From Ancrocorticia sp. (GTDB lineage: Bacteria > Actinomycetota > Actinomycetes > Actinomycetales > Actinomycetaceae), in the NCBI GenBank assembly GCA_022648165.1, contig JALCLX010000002.1:62001-126000 (forward strand): 64,000 nt of DNA, given 5' to 3'. The notes beneath the pieces are model-generated. The model did not search any database, was not told where the DNA came from, and was given only the letters and a program-made list of their open reading frames with translations. This document shows positions 17,317 through 27,513 of the stretch, one piece after another. Every line of letters begins with the position of its first letter. Position 1 is the stretch's first letter. The translations under genes were made by a program, and so were the position numbers.

Positions 17317-19398
17317 ATGACGAGTAGCGCTACCCCTCAGCCCCCGGTCGCCCGATCGTATGGCCCTATGGCGTCCCACCCAGCTCCAGAGTATTCACAC
17401 CACACGGTCATTGGCCGCATTCCCATCCGTGATGTCACGCCGTGCGTGGAGAACGGGCGGCTGGCCGCCAAAGGCACAGAATACGAATCATTCCCCGTGC
17501 AGGCTACCGTGTTTCGTGAGGGGCACGATCAGTTCGGCGCGGAGGCTGTGCTGGTGGACCCCACCGGAGCACAGGTGCAAACAGTGCCCATGGTCAATAT
17601 CAAACCTGGGCTAAACCGCTACGAGGCTTGGCTCACCCCTATGTACCCCGGGCCGTGGCATTTCTTTGTCCGTTCCTATTCCGATCCTTATGCCACGTGG
17701 CGCCACAACGCTGAGATCAAGATCGCCGGCAACACAGATATTCACCTCGTTTTCCTGGAGATCCAGGAACTCTTTGAACGCGCACTCGAATCGATTCCGG
17801 AAAACAGCCCAGAGTACGGAATTATCTCCGACGCGCTCGGCATCGCTCGTATCGACCGTATGCCACCCAATGTTCGCTTCCGTGCTATCACGTCCCCAGA
17901 AGTGGAAGAGGCGCTCGCCGCATATCCAGTGCGTGACTTGGTCACCGAATCACAGCAGTATCCCGTGAACGTGGACCGGATCCGCGCCCTTTCCGGCGCA
18001 TGGTATGAGATTTTCCCGCGCTCGTACGGCGCCCACCGTGATGCCAATGACCAGTGGATTTCCGGGACACTGCGCGACGCCGCAGTCGCCTTGGACCGAA
18101 TTGCAGCGATGGGTTTCGACGTCGTCTATCTCACCCCGATTCACCCGATAGGCAAAACGGCGCGCAAGGGAAAGAATGGCACGCTTACGCCCGAACCAAC
18201 AGATCCCGGTTCCCCTTATGCTATCGGCTCGGCAGCAGGTGGACATGATGCCATCAACCCGGATCTTGGAACATTCGCGGATTTCGATGCCTTTGTGGCG
18301 CGTGCCCATGAGCTGAATATGGAAGTGGCGCTCGATTTCGCACTCCAATGTTCGCCTGATCACCCATGGCTCAAGGAGCACCCGGAGTGGTTCACCACGC
18401 GCGCAGATGGCACAATCGCATACGCGGAGAATCCCCCGAAGAAGTATCAGGATATTTATCCGCTCAACTTTGACAATGATCCCGAAGGCATCTATCAGGA
18501 GATCTACCGCATTCTCGAATTGTGGGTGAGCCACGGGGTGACAATATTCCGGGTTGATAATCCCCACACCAAGCCAGTTTCGTTTTGGGAAAGGCTCCTT
18601 GCAGAGTTCCGCAAGAATCACCCCGAAATTCTCTTTCTGGCCGAAGCCTTCACCGCGCCTCCCATGTTGCAAGGGCTAGGGGCTGCCGGCTTCCACCAGT
18701 CGTACTGTTACTTCGCGTGGCGCAACGAAAAGAAGGAAATCGAAGACTACCTGTGGGAACTGGCCCGCGTCACGGACCACATCGTTCGCCCCACGTTCTG
18801 GCCAACAACGCACGATATCCTCACCCCATATATGCAGCGAGGCGGACTTCACGCCTATGCGATTCGCGCTGTACTCGCGGCCACCGGATCGGCCTCCTAT
18901 GGCATCTATTCCGGATTCGAACTGGTGGAAAACGTACCTCGCCCAGGATTCGAGGAGGCCATCGACAATGAAAAGTTCGAATACAAGCCACGCGATTGGC
19001 AGGCAGCCGAATCAACCGGCTTGCCGCATCTGCTCGGGATGCTGAATGCGATTCGCCGGCGCCACACCGCCCTCAATCGGCTGCGTGAATTGCGAATCAA
19101 CCCCACGAACGATCCGAACATTCTGTGCTTTACCAAGTTCTCACGCCCAGAAGAATCTCCGGATGGCAAAGCCGATTTTGTGATTGTCGCAATCAATCTG
19201 GATCCCTTCGCTGCCCACGGCGCGGAGATCACACTCGATCTGTCCCCATTTGGGGTACAGGCCGGATGGGCCGGCGAACCCCTTTTCGAAGTCACAGACG
19301 AACTCTCTGGTGCCACGTACCAATGGAATGAAAAACCGTACGTCTACTTGGATCCTGCATGGCAATTTGCCCATATCATGTCAGTCAAGGTCCTCTGA
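17317..19398 (+). CDS. glgE: Alpha-1,4-glucan:maltose-1-phosphate maltosyltransferase GlgE (GH13_3)
   Basis: A 693-residue enzyme that transfers maltosyl units from maltose-1-phosphate onto alpha-1,4-glucan. The N-terminal beta domain carries GRIPIRDVTPCVENGRLAAK. The GH13_3 core shows GFDVVYLTPIHPIGKTARKG, the nucleophile Asp in FRVDNPHTKP (about residue 412) and the acid/base Glu in LFLAEAFTAPPM (about 441), all GlgE-specific. The start at 17317 has no Shine-Dalgarno; a -10-like hexamer six bases upstream suggests a leaderless mRNA. A downstream Met (MASHPAPEYS) is an alternative. It is followed by maltokinase, which makes its substrate. Confidence 0.94.
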   Translation: MTSSATPQPPVARSYGPMASHPAPEYSHHTVIGRIPIRDVTPCVENGRLAAKGTEYESFPVQATVFREGHDQFGAEAVLVDPTGAQVQTVPMVNIKPGLNRYEAWLTPMYPGPWHFFVRSYSDPYATWRHNAEIKIAGNTDIHLVFLEIQELFERALESIPENSPEYGIISDALGIARIDRMPPNVRFRAITSPEVEEALAAYPVRDLVTESQQYPVNVDRIRALSGAWYEIFPRSYGAHRDANDQWISGTLRDAAVALDRIAAMGFDVVYLTPIHPIGKTARKGKNGTLTPEPTDPGSPYAIGSAAGGHDAINPDLGTFADFDAFVARAHELNMEVALDFALQCSPDHPWLKEHPEWFTTRADGTIAYAENPPKKYQDIYPLNFDNDPEGIYQEIYRILELWVSHGVTIFRVDNPHTKPVSFWERLLAEFRKNHPEILFLAEAFTAPPMLQGLGAAGFHQSYCYFAWRNEKKEIEDYLWELARVTDHIVRPTFWPTTHDILTPYMQRGGLHAYAIRAVLAATGSASYGIYSGFELVENVPRPGFEEAIDNEKFEYKPRDWQAAESTGLPHLLGMLNAIRRRHTALNRLRELRINPTNDPNILCFTKFSRPEESPDGKADFVIVAINLDPFAAHGAEITLDLSPFGVQAGWAGEPLFEVTDELSGATYQWNEKPYVYLDPAWQFAHIMSVKVL

Positions 19399-19463
19399 CA
19401 ACGGACTGCGATGCACAGGACTAGACTCGCAGTATCTGCCTACCCAGGAGGATCCGATTCCCA

Positions 19464-20768
19464 ATGGAGTTACCCAGTTCCAGCGACTCGTCGCGCATCC
19501 TGAGTGCCGTCGCGCCATGGCTTGAAACACAAAGGTGGTTTCCGCGCTCCCCAGGTGCCATTAACGTCTCCGCAGCATATTTCGTCAACGGGAAGGCGGG
19601 GATCCTCGCATGGCTCGTCGTCGATGCCGCGTCCTGCCGATTCAACGTCCCCGTATTTCTTCGCCAGCCAGCAGGAGCTGCCTCACCTGCGCTTGGGAGT
19701 CTCGCCCAATGGGAGATCACGGATGCCACCGCAGATCCATACGGTCAAGAGGCGCTGTTCCTCGCTGTGACAGGCGCGATGCCAAGCAAGCTCCACTGCG
19801 ACGTCGTCCACCCACTCCCAGCGCCCACGCACGCTGCGCGCCTCACCAGCGAACAATCCAACACCTCCGTGGTCTACGACTTTCCCGGCGGCGTTCAGGC
19901 GATACTCAAGGTTTTTCGCGTGTACGCCTTAGGAAGCAATCCTGACGTAGAACTCCAACGCGCACTTGATAGCACCGAGACCGTGCCACATTTCTACGCA
20001 TCGGCGCGCATAACGGAATCACAGGGCAGCGCCGACGTCGCGGTGGTGCAAGAATTTCTCCCAGGCGCAACCGATGCCTGGCAGGCCATCCAGCAGCACA
20101 TCGCCACGCCCTCTGCAAGAACTACCCCCAGATCGGCCTGGGAAGGCGCAATCGCGGAACTTGGCCGTACCACACGCCGTATGCACGAGGCCCTCGCTGC
20201 CGAATGCGGCACTGAAACTGCCACGCAAGAACGCCAAGCGGAGCTTCACCGCCAATGGACGGCGCGGGCGCACGCCGCAATCGCCGCGCGCCCAGAGCTG
20301 GCGGACTGGGAAGGCACAATCGCTACAGTGTACTCGGCAACATCGCATGTAACCTGGCCAGCGCTGCAGCGCATTCACGGCGATTACCACCTTGGCCAGG
20401 TGATCCGTATACCTTCTGGCGGTTGGCGGGTCCTCGATTTCGAGGGAGAGCCCCTCCGCCCGCTGGCGGAGCGCCAACGCCGCGACCTGGCACTGCGCGA
20501 CGTCGCAGGGATGCTCCGCTCATTCGACTACGCGGCGGGAGCGGCTCAGAAATCCGGAGGAGATCCGCACTATCTTGCGCAATGGGCCAGCCGTGCGCAA
20601 GCTGCGTTCCTCAGCGGTTACGGTAATCTCAGTGGAGACCAAGATATCCTGCTCGAAGCGTTACTCTTGGACAAAGCGCTGTACGAAGTCGCATACGAAG
20701 CGGCACAGCGCCCCGCGTGGATTGACATCCCGCTGGCCGGGGTGCGCCATATTATCGAACGCGTGTGA
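19464..20768 (+). CDS. mak: Maltokinase (Mak/Pep2)
   Basis: A 434-residue aminoglycoside-phosphotransferase-fold kinase that makes maltose-1-phosphate from maltose and ATP for GlgE. It has an N-terminal cap with the WFPRSPG-type motif, the catalytic region IHGDYHLGQVIR (about 308) and metal-binding VLDFEGEPLRPLAERQRRD (about 325). It lies 65 bp after glgE and 48 bp before glgB. It is free-standing, not fused to trehalose synthase; no treS is present in the window, so the maltose source is not evident. AGGAGG precedes the start. Confidence 0.92.
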   Translation: MELPSSSDSSRILSAVAPWLETQRWFPRSPGAINVSAAYFVNGKAGILAWLVVDAASCRFNVPVFLRQPAGAASPALGSLAQWEITDATADPYGQEALFLAVTGAMPSKLHCDVVHPLPAPTHAARLTSEQSNTSVVYDFPGGVQAILKVFRVYALGSNPDVELQRALDSTETVPHFYASARITESQGSADVAVVQEFLPGATDAWQAIQQHIATPSARTTPRSAWEGAIAELGRTTRRMHEALAAECGTETATQERQAELHRQWTARAHAAIAARPELADWEGTIATVYSATSHVTWPALQRIHGDYHLGQVIRIPSGGWRVLDFEGEPLRPLAERQRRDLALRDVAGMLRSFDYAAGAAQKSGGDPHYLAQWASRAQAAFLSGYGNLSGDQDILLEALLLDKALYEVAYEAAQRPAWIDIPLAGVRHIIERV

Positions 20769-20816
20769 TCGGGCAGTTCGCCCACGAAACAGCGCCAAAT
20801 ATGGGAGAGTTAAACT

Positions 20817-23102
20817 ATGAGCGACTTGGACTACATACCTGTCTCTGATGATCTCCTGAACAGTGTGTCGAATGGCTGGTATCACTCGCCACATGACATA
20901 TTGGGCCCTCACGTGGGTGCCGATTCCGTCACGATCCGCGTGATTCGGCGGCTTGCAGATCGGGTATTTTTCGAGACAAGCAAGGGACGCACAGAGGCCG
21001 TACACGAATTCAACGGCATCTGGCGCGGGGTACTCCCCGGCACAGAGGTTCCGGATTATCGTGTTATTGCGGTCTACGGCGGTATCGAGCACAAGTCAGA
21101 CGATCCGTATCGATTCCTACCCACAGTCGGAGAAGTAGACACCTATCTGTTTGGCGAAGGCCGCCACGAACAGCTTTGGAAGGTACTCGGCTCGCATGTG
21201 CGCTCCTTCCCGAGTGAACTGGGCGAGGTCAATGGAACCTCGTTTGCCGTGTGGGCGCCGAATGCAAAAGCCGTCCGCGTCATTGGCGATTTCAACGGAT
21301 GGGATGGATCGCTCCATGCGATGAGAACGCTGGGGGTTTCCGGCATCTGGGAGCTTTTCATCCCCGGCGCCTCAGAGGGCGCACGCTACAAGTACGAGAT
21401 TCAGTATTCAGACCTCTCGTGGCATCAGAAGGCTGATCCAATGGCGCAGCGGGCAGAAGAACCGCCGTCTACCGCATCGATCGTCACCGCATCGCATTTC
21501 GAATGGGGCGACGAGCCGTGGATGGAAACGCGCGCTGCGAGCGACCCGCACAGCGGGCCAATCTCGGTCTATGAAGTGCATCTGGGATCGTGGCGTCCTG
21601 GGCTCAACTACCGCACAATTGCTGAGCAGCTCATCGGACACGTAAAACACGCGGAATTCACACACGTCGAATTCATGCCGCTGGCCGAGCATCCTTTCAC
21701 ACCGTCATGGGGATATCAGGTCACCGGGTATTACGCCCCCACGGCACGGTTTGGTTCCCCGGATGACCTGCGTTTTCTCATAAACGAGATGCACAAGGCG
21801 GGTATCGGCGTCATCATGGATTGGGTGCCCGCCCATTTCCCAAAGGACGAATGGGCGCTCGCCCGCTTCGATGGCACACCGCTGTACGAAGACCCTAATC
21901 CTTTGCGCGGAGAACACCCCGATTGGGGCACACTGGTATTCAACTACGGCCGCCGTGAAGTGCGAAACTTCCTCACCGCGAACGCTTTGTACTGGCTCAA
22001 AGAATTTCATATTGACGGTATCCGCGTAGACGCCGTCGCCTCCATGCTGTACTTGGACTACTCCCGTGCCGATGGTCAGTGGCAGCCCAACGTGTACGGT
22101 GGGCGCGAGAACCTCGAGGCGATTTCATTCCTCCAAGAGGTCAATGCGACGGCCTATCGCAGCGTGCCCGGAGTCATGATGATTGCAGAAGAATCCACAT
22201 CGTGGCCCGGGGTCACCGCGGTCACAGACAATGGCGGGCTCGGGTTCGGCCTCAAGTGGAATATGGGCTGGATGAACGATACTCTGCGGTATCTCGAAGA
22301 AAAGCCGATCAACCGGCATTGGCACCACAACGAGATCACCTTCTCGCTGGTATACGCATTCTCCGAGCACTTCTTATTGCCGCTCTCCCACGACGAAGTG
22401 GTGCACGGCAAAGGCTCACTCTACTCGAAGATGCCTGGTGATGATTGGCAGAAGCTCGCCGGAGTGCGTGAGCTCTTCGCATACCAGTGGTCACACCCCG
22501 GTAAAAAACTGCTGTTTATGGGTCAGGAATTTGCTCAGATCCAAGAGTGGAACGAATCGCGCGGGCTCGATTGGTGGCTTACGGACGTTCCCTCGCACGA
22601 TGGCGTCCTCACGTTGGTGAAGACATTGAATGACGTGTATGTGCATTCACCCGCACTCTGGAGCGATGATTTCAGCGGTCACGGATTCGAATGGATCGAT
22701 GCCTCGGATGCCGACAACAATGTGATTTCCTACCTTCGTAAGAGCGCAGATGACACTGATATTGTGGCTGTGGTCTGCAACTTTGCTGGCGTGCCACACA
22801 ACGATTTCCGGGTCGGCTTACCCTATGGCGGCGTCTGGAAAGAGGTACTGAATACGGATGCACTCGAATACGGTGGATCCGGTGTTGGCAACCTCGGCGC
22901 TGTCAGAGCTGAGCCCGTGAGTTGGAATGGACGGCCGTATTCGGCGCTCATGCAATTACCCCCATTTGGCGTTGTGTACTTCAAACCTGCCACTGCGGGT
23001 GACGAATTGCTGGAAGCCGGCTCCGCGTCTATAGCTTCGACCTCCACCGAATCGGGGCCCTCTGCAGATTCTTCCCCTTCGGCGCCCTCCGCGGAGGCCT
23101 AG
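20817..23102 (+). CDS. glgB: 1,4-alpha-glucan branching enzyme GlgB
   Basis: A 761-residue branching enzyme that introduces alpha-1,6 links. It has an actinobacterial N1 domain ([20 protein letters not shown]), CBM48 ([23 protein letters not shown]) and a GH13_9 core with [10 protein letters not shown], the nucleophile in [17 protein letters not shown], the acid/base in [14 protein letters not shown] and [15 protein letters not shown]. The last 35 residues are a Ser/Ala/Pro-rich tail not typical of the family. GGGAG precedes the start. It completes a three-gene GlgE pathway set with glgE and mak. Confidence 0.95.
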   Translation: MSDLDYIPVSDDLLNSVSNGWYHSPHDILGPHVGADSVTIRVIRRLADRVFFETSKGRTEAVHEFNGIWRGVLPGTEVPDYRVIAVYGGIEHKSDDPYRFLPTVGEVDTYLFGEGRHEQLWKVLGSHVRSFPSELGEVNGTSFAVWAPNAKAVRVIGDFNGWDGSLHAMRTLGVSGIWELFIPGASEGARYKYEIQYSDLSWHQKADPMAQRAEEPPSTASIVTASHFEWGDEPWMETRAASDPHSGPISVYEVHLGSWRPGLNYRTIAEQLIGHVKHAEFTHVEFMPLAEHPFTPSWGYQVTGYYAPTARFGSPDDLRFLINEMHKAGIGVIMDWVPAHFPKDEWALARFDGTPLYEDPNPLRGEHPDWGTLVFNYGRREVRNFLTANALYWLKEFHIDGIRVDAVASMLYLDYSRADGQWQPNVYGGRENLEAISFLQEVNATAYRSVPGVMMIAEESTSWPGVTAVTDNGGLGFGLKWNMGWMNDTLRYLEEKPINRHWHHNEITFSLVYAFSEHFLLPLSHDEVVHGKGSLYSKMPGDDWQKLAGVRELFAYQWSHPGKKLLFMGQEFAQIQEWNESRGLDWWLTDVPSHDGVLTLVKTLNDVYVHSPALWSDDFSGHGFEWIDASDADNNVISYLRKSADDTDIVAVVCNFAGVPHNDFRVGLPYGGVWKEVLNTDALEYGGSGVGNLGAVRAEPVSWNGRPYSALMQLPPFGVVYFKPATAGDELLEAGSASIASTSTESGPSADSSPSAPSAEA

Positions 23103-23379
23103 CCCTCTGCGATACGGCGGCTGGTGGCGCTCCCATACCATGCAAGCAATTTCAGAATCTTTTCTCTGATGGAACGCCACGCACCGGATGTTCGTGTCCA
23201 TAATCCGTCAATTCCACGTGTTTATGCACCTAGCTACGTTGTAAACTCTTGCAGAGAAGTATTCATCGTATAGTGTTGGAATCAGCATTAGTGCACGCCC
23301 GTGTTCTCCCGGCTATGGCGTCTCAAAGGCAAGGGCCGCACGCATCCGTTTTCCAGCATTCACAACATTGGAGCACAAA

Positions 23380-24405
23380 ATGACAAACCGCATCAGGCTA
23401 TCCGACCTCGCGGAGCAAGCTGGAGTCTCCACTGCAACAGTCTCCCGTGTACTCAATGGCAAAGACACGGTGGCACCCGCGACGCGTAAAGCCGTACTCA
23501 CTGCCCTCGACCTGCTTGGTTACGAACGTCCTGAGCGCCTTAGGCAACGCCCCGGAAAGCTCATTGGTTTGATCGTTCCTGAACTCTCTAACCCCGTCTT
23601 TCCCACTTTCACGCTGGACCTCGAAAGCGCAATGGCGAATACCGGCTACACGCCGATCCTGTGTACGCAGGCGCCAGGCGGAGTCACAGAGGATGCCTAC
23701 GTGCAGATGCTCACAGACATGCACGTTTCCGGAATCGTCTTCGTCAGCGGACTCCATGCGGACATGACAGCCAACATCGAACGGTATCGCCACCTCAGCG
23801 ATATCCGCATGCCGTTTGTCACTATCAATGGGAACCATCCCGATATCGACGCACCTGACTTTTCAACCGACGACGTCGCCGCCGTCACCCAAGGTGTCCG
23901 GCATCTAGTTTCCCTTGGGCATCGTAATATCGGCTTGGCGCTGGGCCCCTCGCGTTTCATTCCTTCCCAGGAGAAAGCGAAGGGCTTCGTCAAGGCAATG
24001 GCAGATATCCTACCGGGAGAGCCGGCGCCCATTGTCCACACTCTCTTCACCATCGAAGGCGGTCAATTGGCGGCCGCCCAACTCCTCGCGGCAGGATGCA
24101 CGGCGATCATCTGCGGCTCGGATGTCATGGCACTCGGCGCCATCCGTTATTGCGAGTCGATAGAGAAATCCGTGCCCCGCGATGTATCTGTCATTGGCTT
24201 CGACGATTCTCCGCTGATGGCATTCACCGATCCTCCGCTCACGACCTTCCGCCAACCGTTGCGATCAATGAGTGAAGCGGCCCTTTCCACGCTGGTGGCA
24301 CTTATCGATCAACCAGCGAGTCAACCGCGCTCATTGACGTTCGGGTGCGAATTGATTGTGCGAAAGTCAACCGGCGCAGCCCCGGGGACGATCACGCTTC
24401 ACTGA
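23380..24405 (+). CDS. LacI-family transcriptional regulator
   Basis: A 341-residue repressor with an N-terminal helix-turn-helix (RLSDLAEQAGVSTATVSRVL) and hinge helix region (ATRKAVLTALDLLGY), followed by a periplasmic-binding-like sensor domain (LIGLIVPELSNPVFP to SVIGFDDSPLMAFTDPPLTT). ATG 23380 with GGAG seven bases upstream is preferred to the upstream TTG at 23368. It follows glgB after 277 bp of non-coding DNA on the same strand. It probably senses a sugar and controls the glucan genes; a LacI-type half-palindrome lies before glgE. The effector is unknown. Confidence 0.9.
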   Translation: MTNRIRLSDLAEQAGVSTATVSRVLNGKDTVAPATRKAVLTALDLLGYERPERLRQRPGKLIGLIVPELSNPVFPTFTLDLESAMANTGYTPILCTQAPGGVTEDAYVQMLTDMHVSGIVFVSGLHADMTANIERYRHLSDIRMPFVTINGNHPDIDAPDFSTDDVAAVTQGVRHLVSLGHRNIGLALGPSRFIPSQEKAKGFVKAMADILPGEPAPIVHTLFTIEGGQLAAAQLLAAGCTAIICGSDVMALGAIRYCESIEKSVPRDVSVIGFDDSPLMAFTDPPLTTFRQPLRSMSEAALSTLVALIDQPASQPRSLTFGCELIVRKSTGAAPGTITLH

Positions 24406-24419
24406 GCTCGGACCGTCCC

Positions 24420-25349
24420 TCAGAAGAGTGCAGCCGAGAGCTTCCTGCGCGCCTGCGTCACAATTGCCTCGTGCGGCCCCACAGCGTCGAATAATTCGAG
24501 CAGACGTTCACGCACAGTCTCCCGCTCCTTGCCTTCGGTGGCTTTGATCACGTCGATCAGCCGAGAGAATCCGGCGTCAGGATGGCCGAGCGCCACTTCG
24601 ATATCAGCTGCTCGCATGTGCGTCTCAATGTCTGTCAGCGGAGCAACTTTCGCTTGTGCGAGAACAGCATTCCGGTCTTCGTGAGAGAGGCGCTCAACGA
24701 GTTTCACTTGGTGCAGGCCAACCTTCGCCGCATCGAGCCCAGGGTTCTGCCGCAACGCCTCTTTGAATTCCTGGTGCGCCGTGGCGTAATCGCCCTTGTC
24801 CAGTGCATCGTATGCTTCCTTCATGTGGGGCGGCAGCTGCGGTTCGGCGGGCTCTTGGCTCTCCGTACCATCCATCACACCCGTAATGCCATACTGCGCC
24901 GCCGCTTGGAGAATCTTTTCCACAAGCGGTGCCAGCTGCCCCTCGGCAGGAACACCTTGGTACAGCGGAATCGGCTGACCTTGCAGCACCGCTACGCCGG
25001 CGGGGACCCCGGAAACACCGAAAGCCTGCGCGACGTCGGCGCTGACATCCGTATTGATCCGGGCCAGCTGGAACCTGCCCTCATACTTCTTCGCGAGCGC
25101 ACGCAACTGCGTATCTACGGCAAGGGATTGATCGGAGGCATTGGAATAGAAACCCGCAATCACCGGGACATTCTTGGAGTTCTCGAGGACGCCCTTGAGG
25201 TTCGCTGCGCTCACATCAAGTACGAAAGGACCCGGTACCTTCTTGCTCTCCGCGGCGGGCTTGGCAGTGGCATCTGCACTGCCTGCTAGCCCACTGAGAT
25301 CTACCGCTCCGTACATCGAATTCAGTGACTGAGTCATCATTCCGTCCAT
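24420..25349 (-). CDS. Thioredoxin-like plus TPR co-chaperone (CnoX/YbbN-like), redox-inactive
   Basis: A 309-residue cytoplasmic protein. Residues about 40-150 form a thioredoxin fold (VPVIAGFYSNASDQSLAVDTQL to VSGVPAGVAVLQGQPI) in which the usual WCxxC is replaced by YSNASDQS, so disulfide chemistry is excluded. The second half contains TPR-like helices (HMKEAYDALDKGDYATAHQEF). E. coli CnoX, which hands protected clients to GroEL, has the same architecture. It is the last gene of a three-gene minus-strand set, 12 bp after the lipoprotein gene, and converges with lacI. ATG 25349 has a weak ribosome site; an internal ATG three codons later follows GGACGGA. Confidence 0.82.
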   Translation of the reverse strand: MDGMMTQSLNSMYGAVDLSGLAGSADATAKPAAESKKVPGPFVLDVSAANLKGVLENSKNVPVIAGFYSNASDQSLAVDTQLRALAKKYEGRFQLARINTDVSADVAQAFGVSGVPAGVAVLQGQPIPLYQGVPAEGQLAPLVEKILQAAAQYGITGVMDGTESQEPAEPQLPPHMKEAYDALDKGDYATAHQEFKEALRQNPGLDAAKVGLHQVKLVERLSHEDRNAVLAQAKVAPLTDIETHMRAADIEVALGHPDAGFSRLIDVIKATEGKERETVRERLLELFDAVGPHEAIVTQARRKLSAALF

Positions 25350-25361
25350 ATGTTCTTAGGC

Positions 25362-26363
25362 TCAGCCATTTTTGACGCTGAGCAATAAAGGATCACTCGC
25401 TCCGACGACCTGCACCTTGGATGACGAAGTGGCAGGAACGTGGAACGCCACCATTACAGAATAGTTCGCCACCAGTTTGCCTGACACCTCAACTTCGCCG
25501 TTAGCGTCACCGGTTGCGAGCGCCCCTATCGTTGAACCAACTTTGAGCGTCGCCCCCTCTTTCGTCACGCTGATTGTGGTGGAAAAATCCATCTGGGCCA
25601 CGACGAGCGCCCCGCCGTCGTCGGTACGGAATGCCACCGGTTCGTTGTCCTTCGAAACCTGGAAACTCATAGTGGCGCTCCCGGCATCATCGAGTGCCTT
25701 CGAATTTGCGTCACGCAGCTTCGAAAGCGAGGTGTAGAGCGCGTCATCGCCAAAGGAGATATCGCCCTGTTTCCGTTCACTGTTGTACGTGGCATACGCG
25801 GCTACCACGTCTGAGGGGCTCGCTACTAAACCATCGGAGGAATCGGCTGCCACAGCTACTGCACTGCCCTGCGAAAGTTTGAGCCCCGGAACTGTTTGGC
25901 CTGGAAGAATGGGAAGCACCGCCCAAACCTTCCAGTTCTCGCGGCTGCTCGCCTGCTCAAATACGGTGATGGTCTTCAGATTGGTCCCCTCAGGAGCCTC
26001 CATCACGGTATATATCCACCGGGGAAAACTCTGATTCGATGTTGCAGCGAATACCTGGCTGTCTGATGAAAGCGAATCGATATCATAGGCATCGGCAAGA
26101 AGTTTCTCCAGTGCATATTCCTGCGTGCGCATCTGGAGGAATGGTCCAGTGGCTCGTTCAGCCAATTCGTTTTTGTCGAGCGATTGGTCCGCCTTGGTGA
26201 GTACGCCGAAAATCGTAGCTGACGTGTTTTCAAACGACGTCTCAGTCACTGCAGGAGCGGTTTGCGATGCTGCGGACGGCTCGGGAACAGCTTCGTCTGT
26301 GCTACACGAGCTGAGAGCAAACGCGAGCCCAACAACGTTCAGCAGAGCAATCGCTTTACGCAT
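25362..26363 (-). CDS. Lipoprotein of unknown function
   Basis: A 333-residue exported lipoprotein. The signal peptide MRKAIALLNVVGLAFALSSC ends in a lipobox (ALSSC, Cys20). The mature part is a mixed alpha/beta extracytoplasmic domain with no recognised catalytic motif. ATG 26363 is preferred to an upstream in-frame start because GGGAGA precedes it and a signal peptide then begins at residue 1. It overlaps the end of the upstream membrane-protein gene by 8 bases (ATGCGTAA), a sign of translational coupling. I do not recognise a characterised homologue. Confidence 0.72.
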   Translation of the reverse strand: MRKAIALLNVVGLAFALSSCSTDEAVPEPSAASQTAPAVTETSFENTSATIFGVLTKADQSLDKNELAERATGPFLQMRTQEYALEKLLADAYDIDSLSSDSQVFAATSNQSFPRWIYTVMEAPEGTNLKTITVFEQASSRENWKVWAVLPILPGQTVPGLKLSQGSAVAVAADSSDGLVASPSDVVAAYATYNSERKQGDISFGDDALYTSLSKLRDANSKALDDAGSATMSFQVSKDNEPVAFRTDDGGALVVAQMDFSTTISVTKEGATLKVGSTIGALATGDANGEVEVSGKLVANYSVMVAFHVPATSSSKVQVVGASDPLLLSVKNG

Positions 26364-27513
26364 CAGGCTCTCCCTTCTCTCCGTCAAATTCTTGGTCTGA
26401 AGCGCTTTCGCCTAATCCCCACCGCTGGCGCCATTGGCTTCCCGGTGACCGCGGAGCAGTATCCGTCTGTTCCGTCTGATCGTGCGCCGACGTGGTGTCA
26501 CCATGCTCGTCCGCTTGTGCGGCAGGCGGTGTTGCGTCCTCTTGCGTGGCAGGCAATGCTGCGTCCTCGTGTGCGGGAGGCGCTGCCTCCTCCGGCTCAG
26601 GAATGATCAAACGCGCTTCTTCTGGCAGTTCCCTGTGCCGAAGCTCTTTAGCGCGAGGGCTTGACACAAAGATGCCCGCACCAAGGGTGTGCCCTGTGGC
26701 CGCAGTCTGAACTTGCCGTGACGTCTCCGTGATGTCGCCATCAAACTTGGTGAGAACAGACGTCTCCGCGGCGGCGCGGGATCTCCTTCTCGCAAGTTTC
26801 TGATTATGGGCGGCTCTTCGTGCCGCAGCCCGTTTCTCTTCCTGGACATCCGCGATAATCAGGCCCGCCCCAGCGGCGGCTACCACAATTCCAATCAGAA
26901 GCATCGCGACAGTTGGCGAGCTGTCCGGCTCCGTCTGCCACGACAATGAGATCTCTGGTGCCCGGCCCCCCGCTGTTTGTGCGATCAGCGACGTGACACC
27001 ACGGTCTTTTACGGTGTAGGTGACCTCAACGGACTTCTTGCCGGTTTTCACTTCACTCCACATATCTGAATCCGCGATGCTCGGACCCGCTGCGGTGCCA
27101 TCTGAAGCTGCTGTTGCAGATGGGCTGGCACTGGCAGACGCGCTCGCAGATGGAGTGGCACTTGCAGAGGGGCTGGCACTGGCAGACGCCGACGCTGACG
27201 AGCCGACAGCGAGCGTGTCCCAATCCTTCAAACCAGTGATGGTGGTGCCTGACAGGCCGTCCAGCCAGGCTCCCGTATCCGTTGCTGTGCCGAAGGCGAC
27301 TGTGACATCTGAGCCGTCAGCTGCCGCCGCCGTAACAGTGACCGTTGGTTCAACGAGATCCAGTACGCCTGGCGCCGTGCGTACATACGCTCCATCCGGA
27401 GTGATACTCGCCGTGACAAGCCCTGTAGGCTTCCAAATTGTGGCTAACGCTATGGCCATGAGTGCAACGATCATCCCGATTGTTGCGAGCGCCGCGCCAA
27501 TTGTTCGTCGCAT
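26356..27513 (-). CDS. Two-segment membrane protein with Ser/Ala/Pro linker, unknown function
   Basis: A 385-residue protein: an N-terminal membrane segment (residues about 5-28, AALATIGMIVALMAIALATI), an extracytoplasmic beta-rich part, a 45-residue SASASPSASATPSA linker near 105-145, a second membrane segment (about 205-227, TVAMLLIGIVVAAAGAGLII), then a long Arg/Ala-rich and acidic cytoplasmic tail (RRAAHNQKLARRRSRAAAE). It is first in a coupled set with the lipoprotein and the CnoX-like gene, suggesting an envelope-related complex. The start is divergent from the DivIVA-like gene. Confidence 0.75.
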   Translation of the reverse strand: MRRTIGAALATIGMIVALMAIALATIWKPTGLVTASITPDGAYVRTAPGVLDLVEPTVTVTAAAADGSDVTVAFGTATDTGAWLDGLSGTTITGLKDWDTLAVGSSASASASASPSASATPSASASASASPSATAASDGTAAGPSIADSDMWSEVKTGKKSVEVTYTVKDRGVTSLIAQTAGGRAPEISLSWQTEPDSSPTVAMLLIGIVVAAAGAGLIIADVQEEKRAAARRAAHNQKLARRRSRAAAETSVLTKFDGDITETSRQVQTAATGHTLGAGIFVSSPRAKELRHRELPEEARLIIPEPEEAAPPAHEDAALPATQEDATPPAAQADEHGDTTSAHDQTEQTDTAPRSPGSQWRQRWGLGESASDQEFDGEKGEPDA

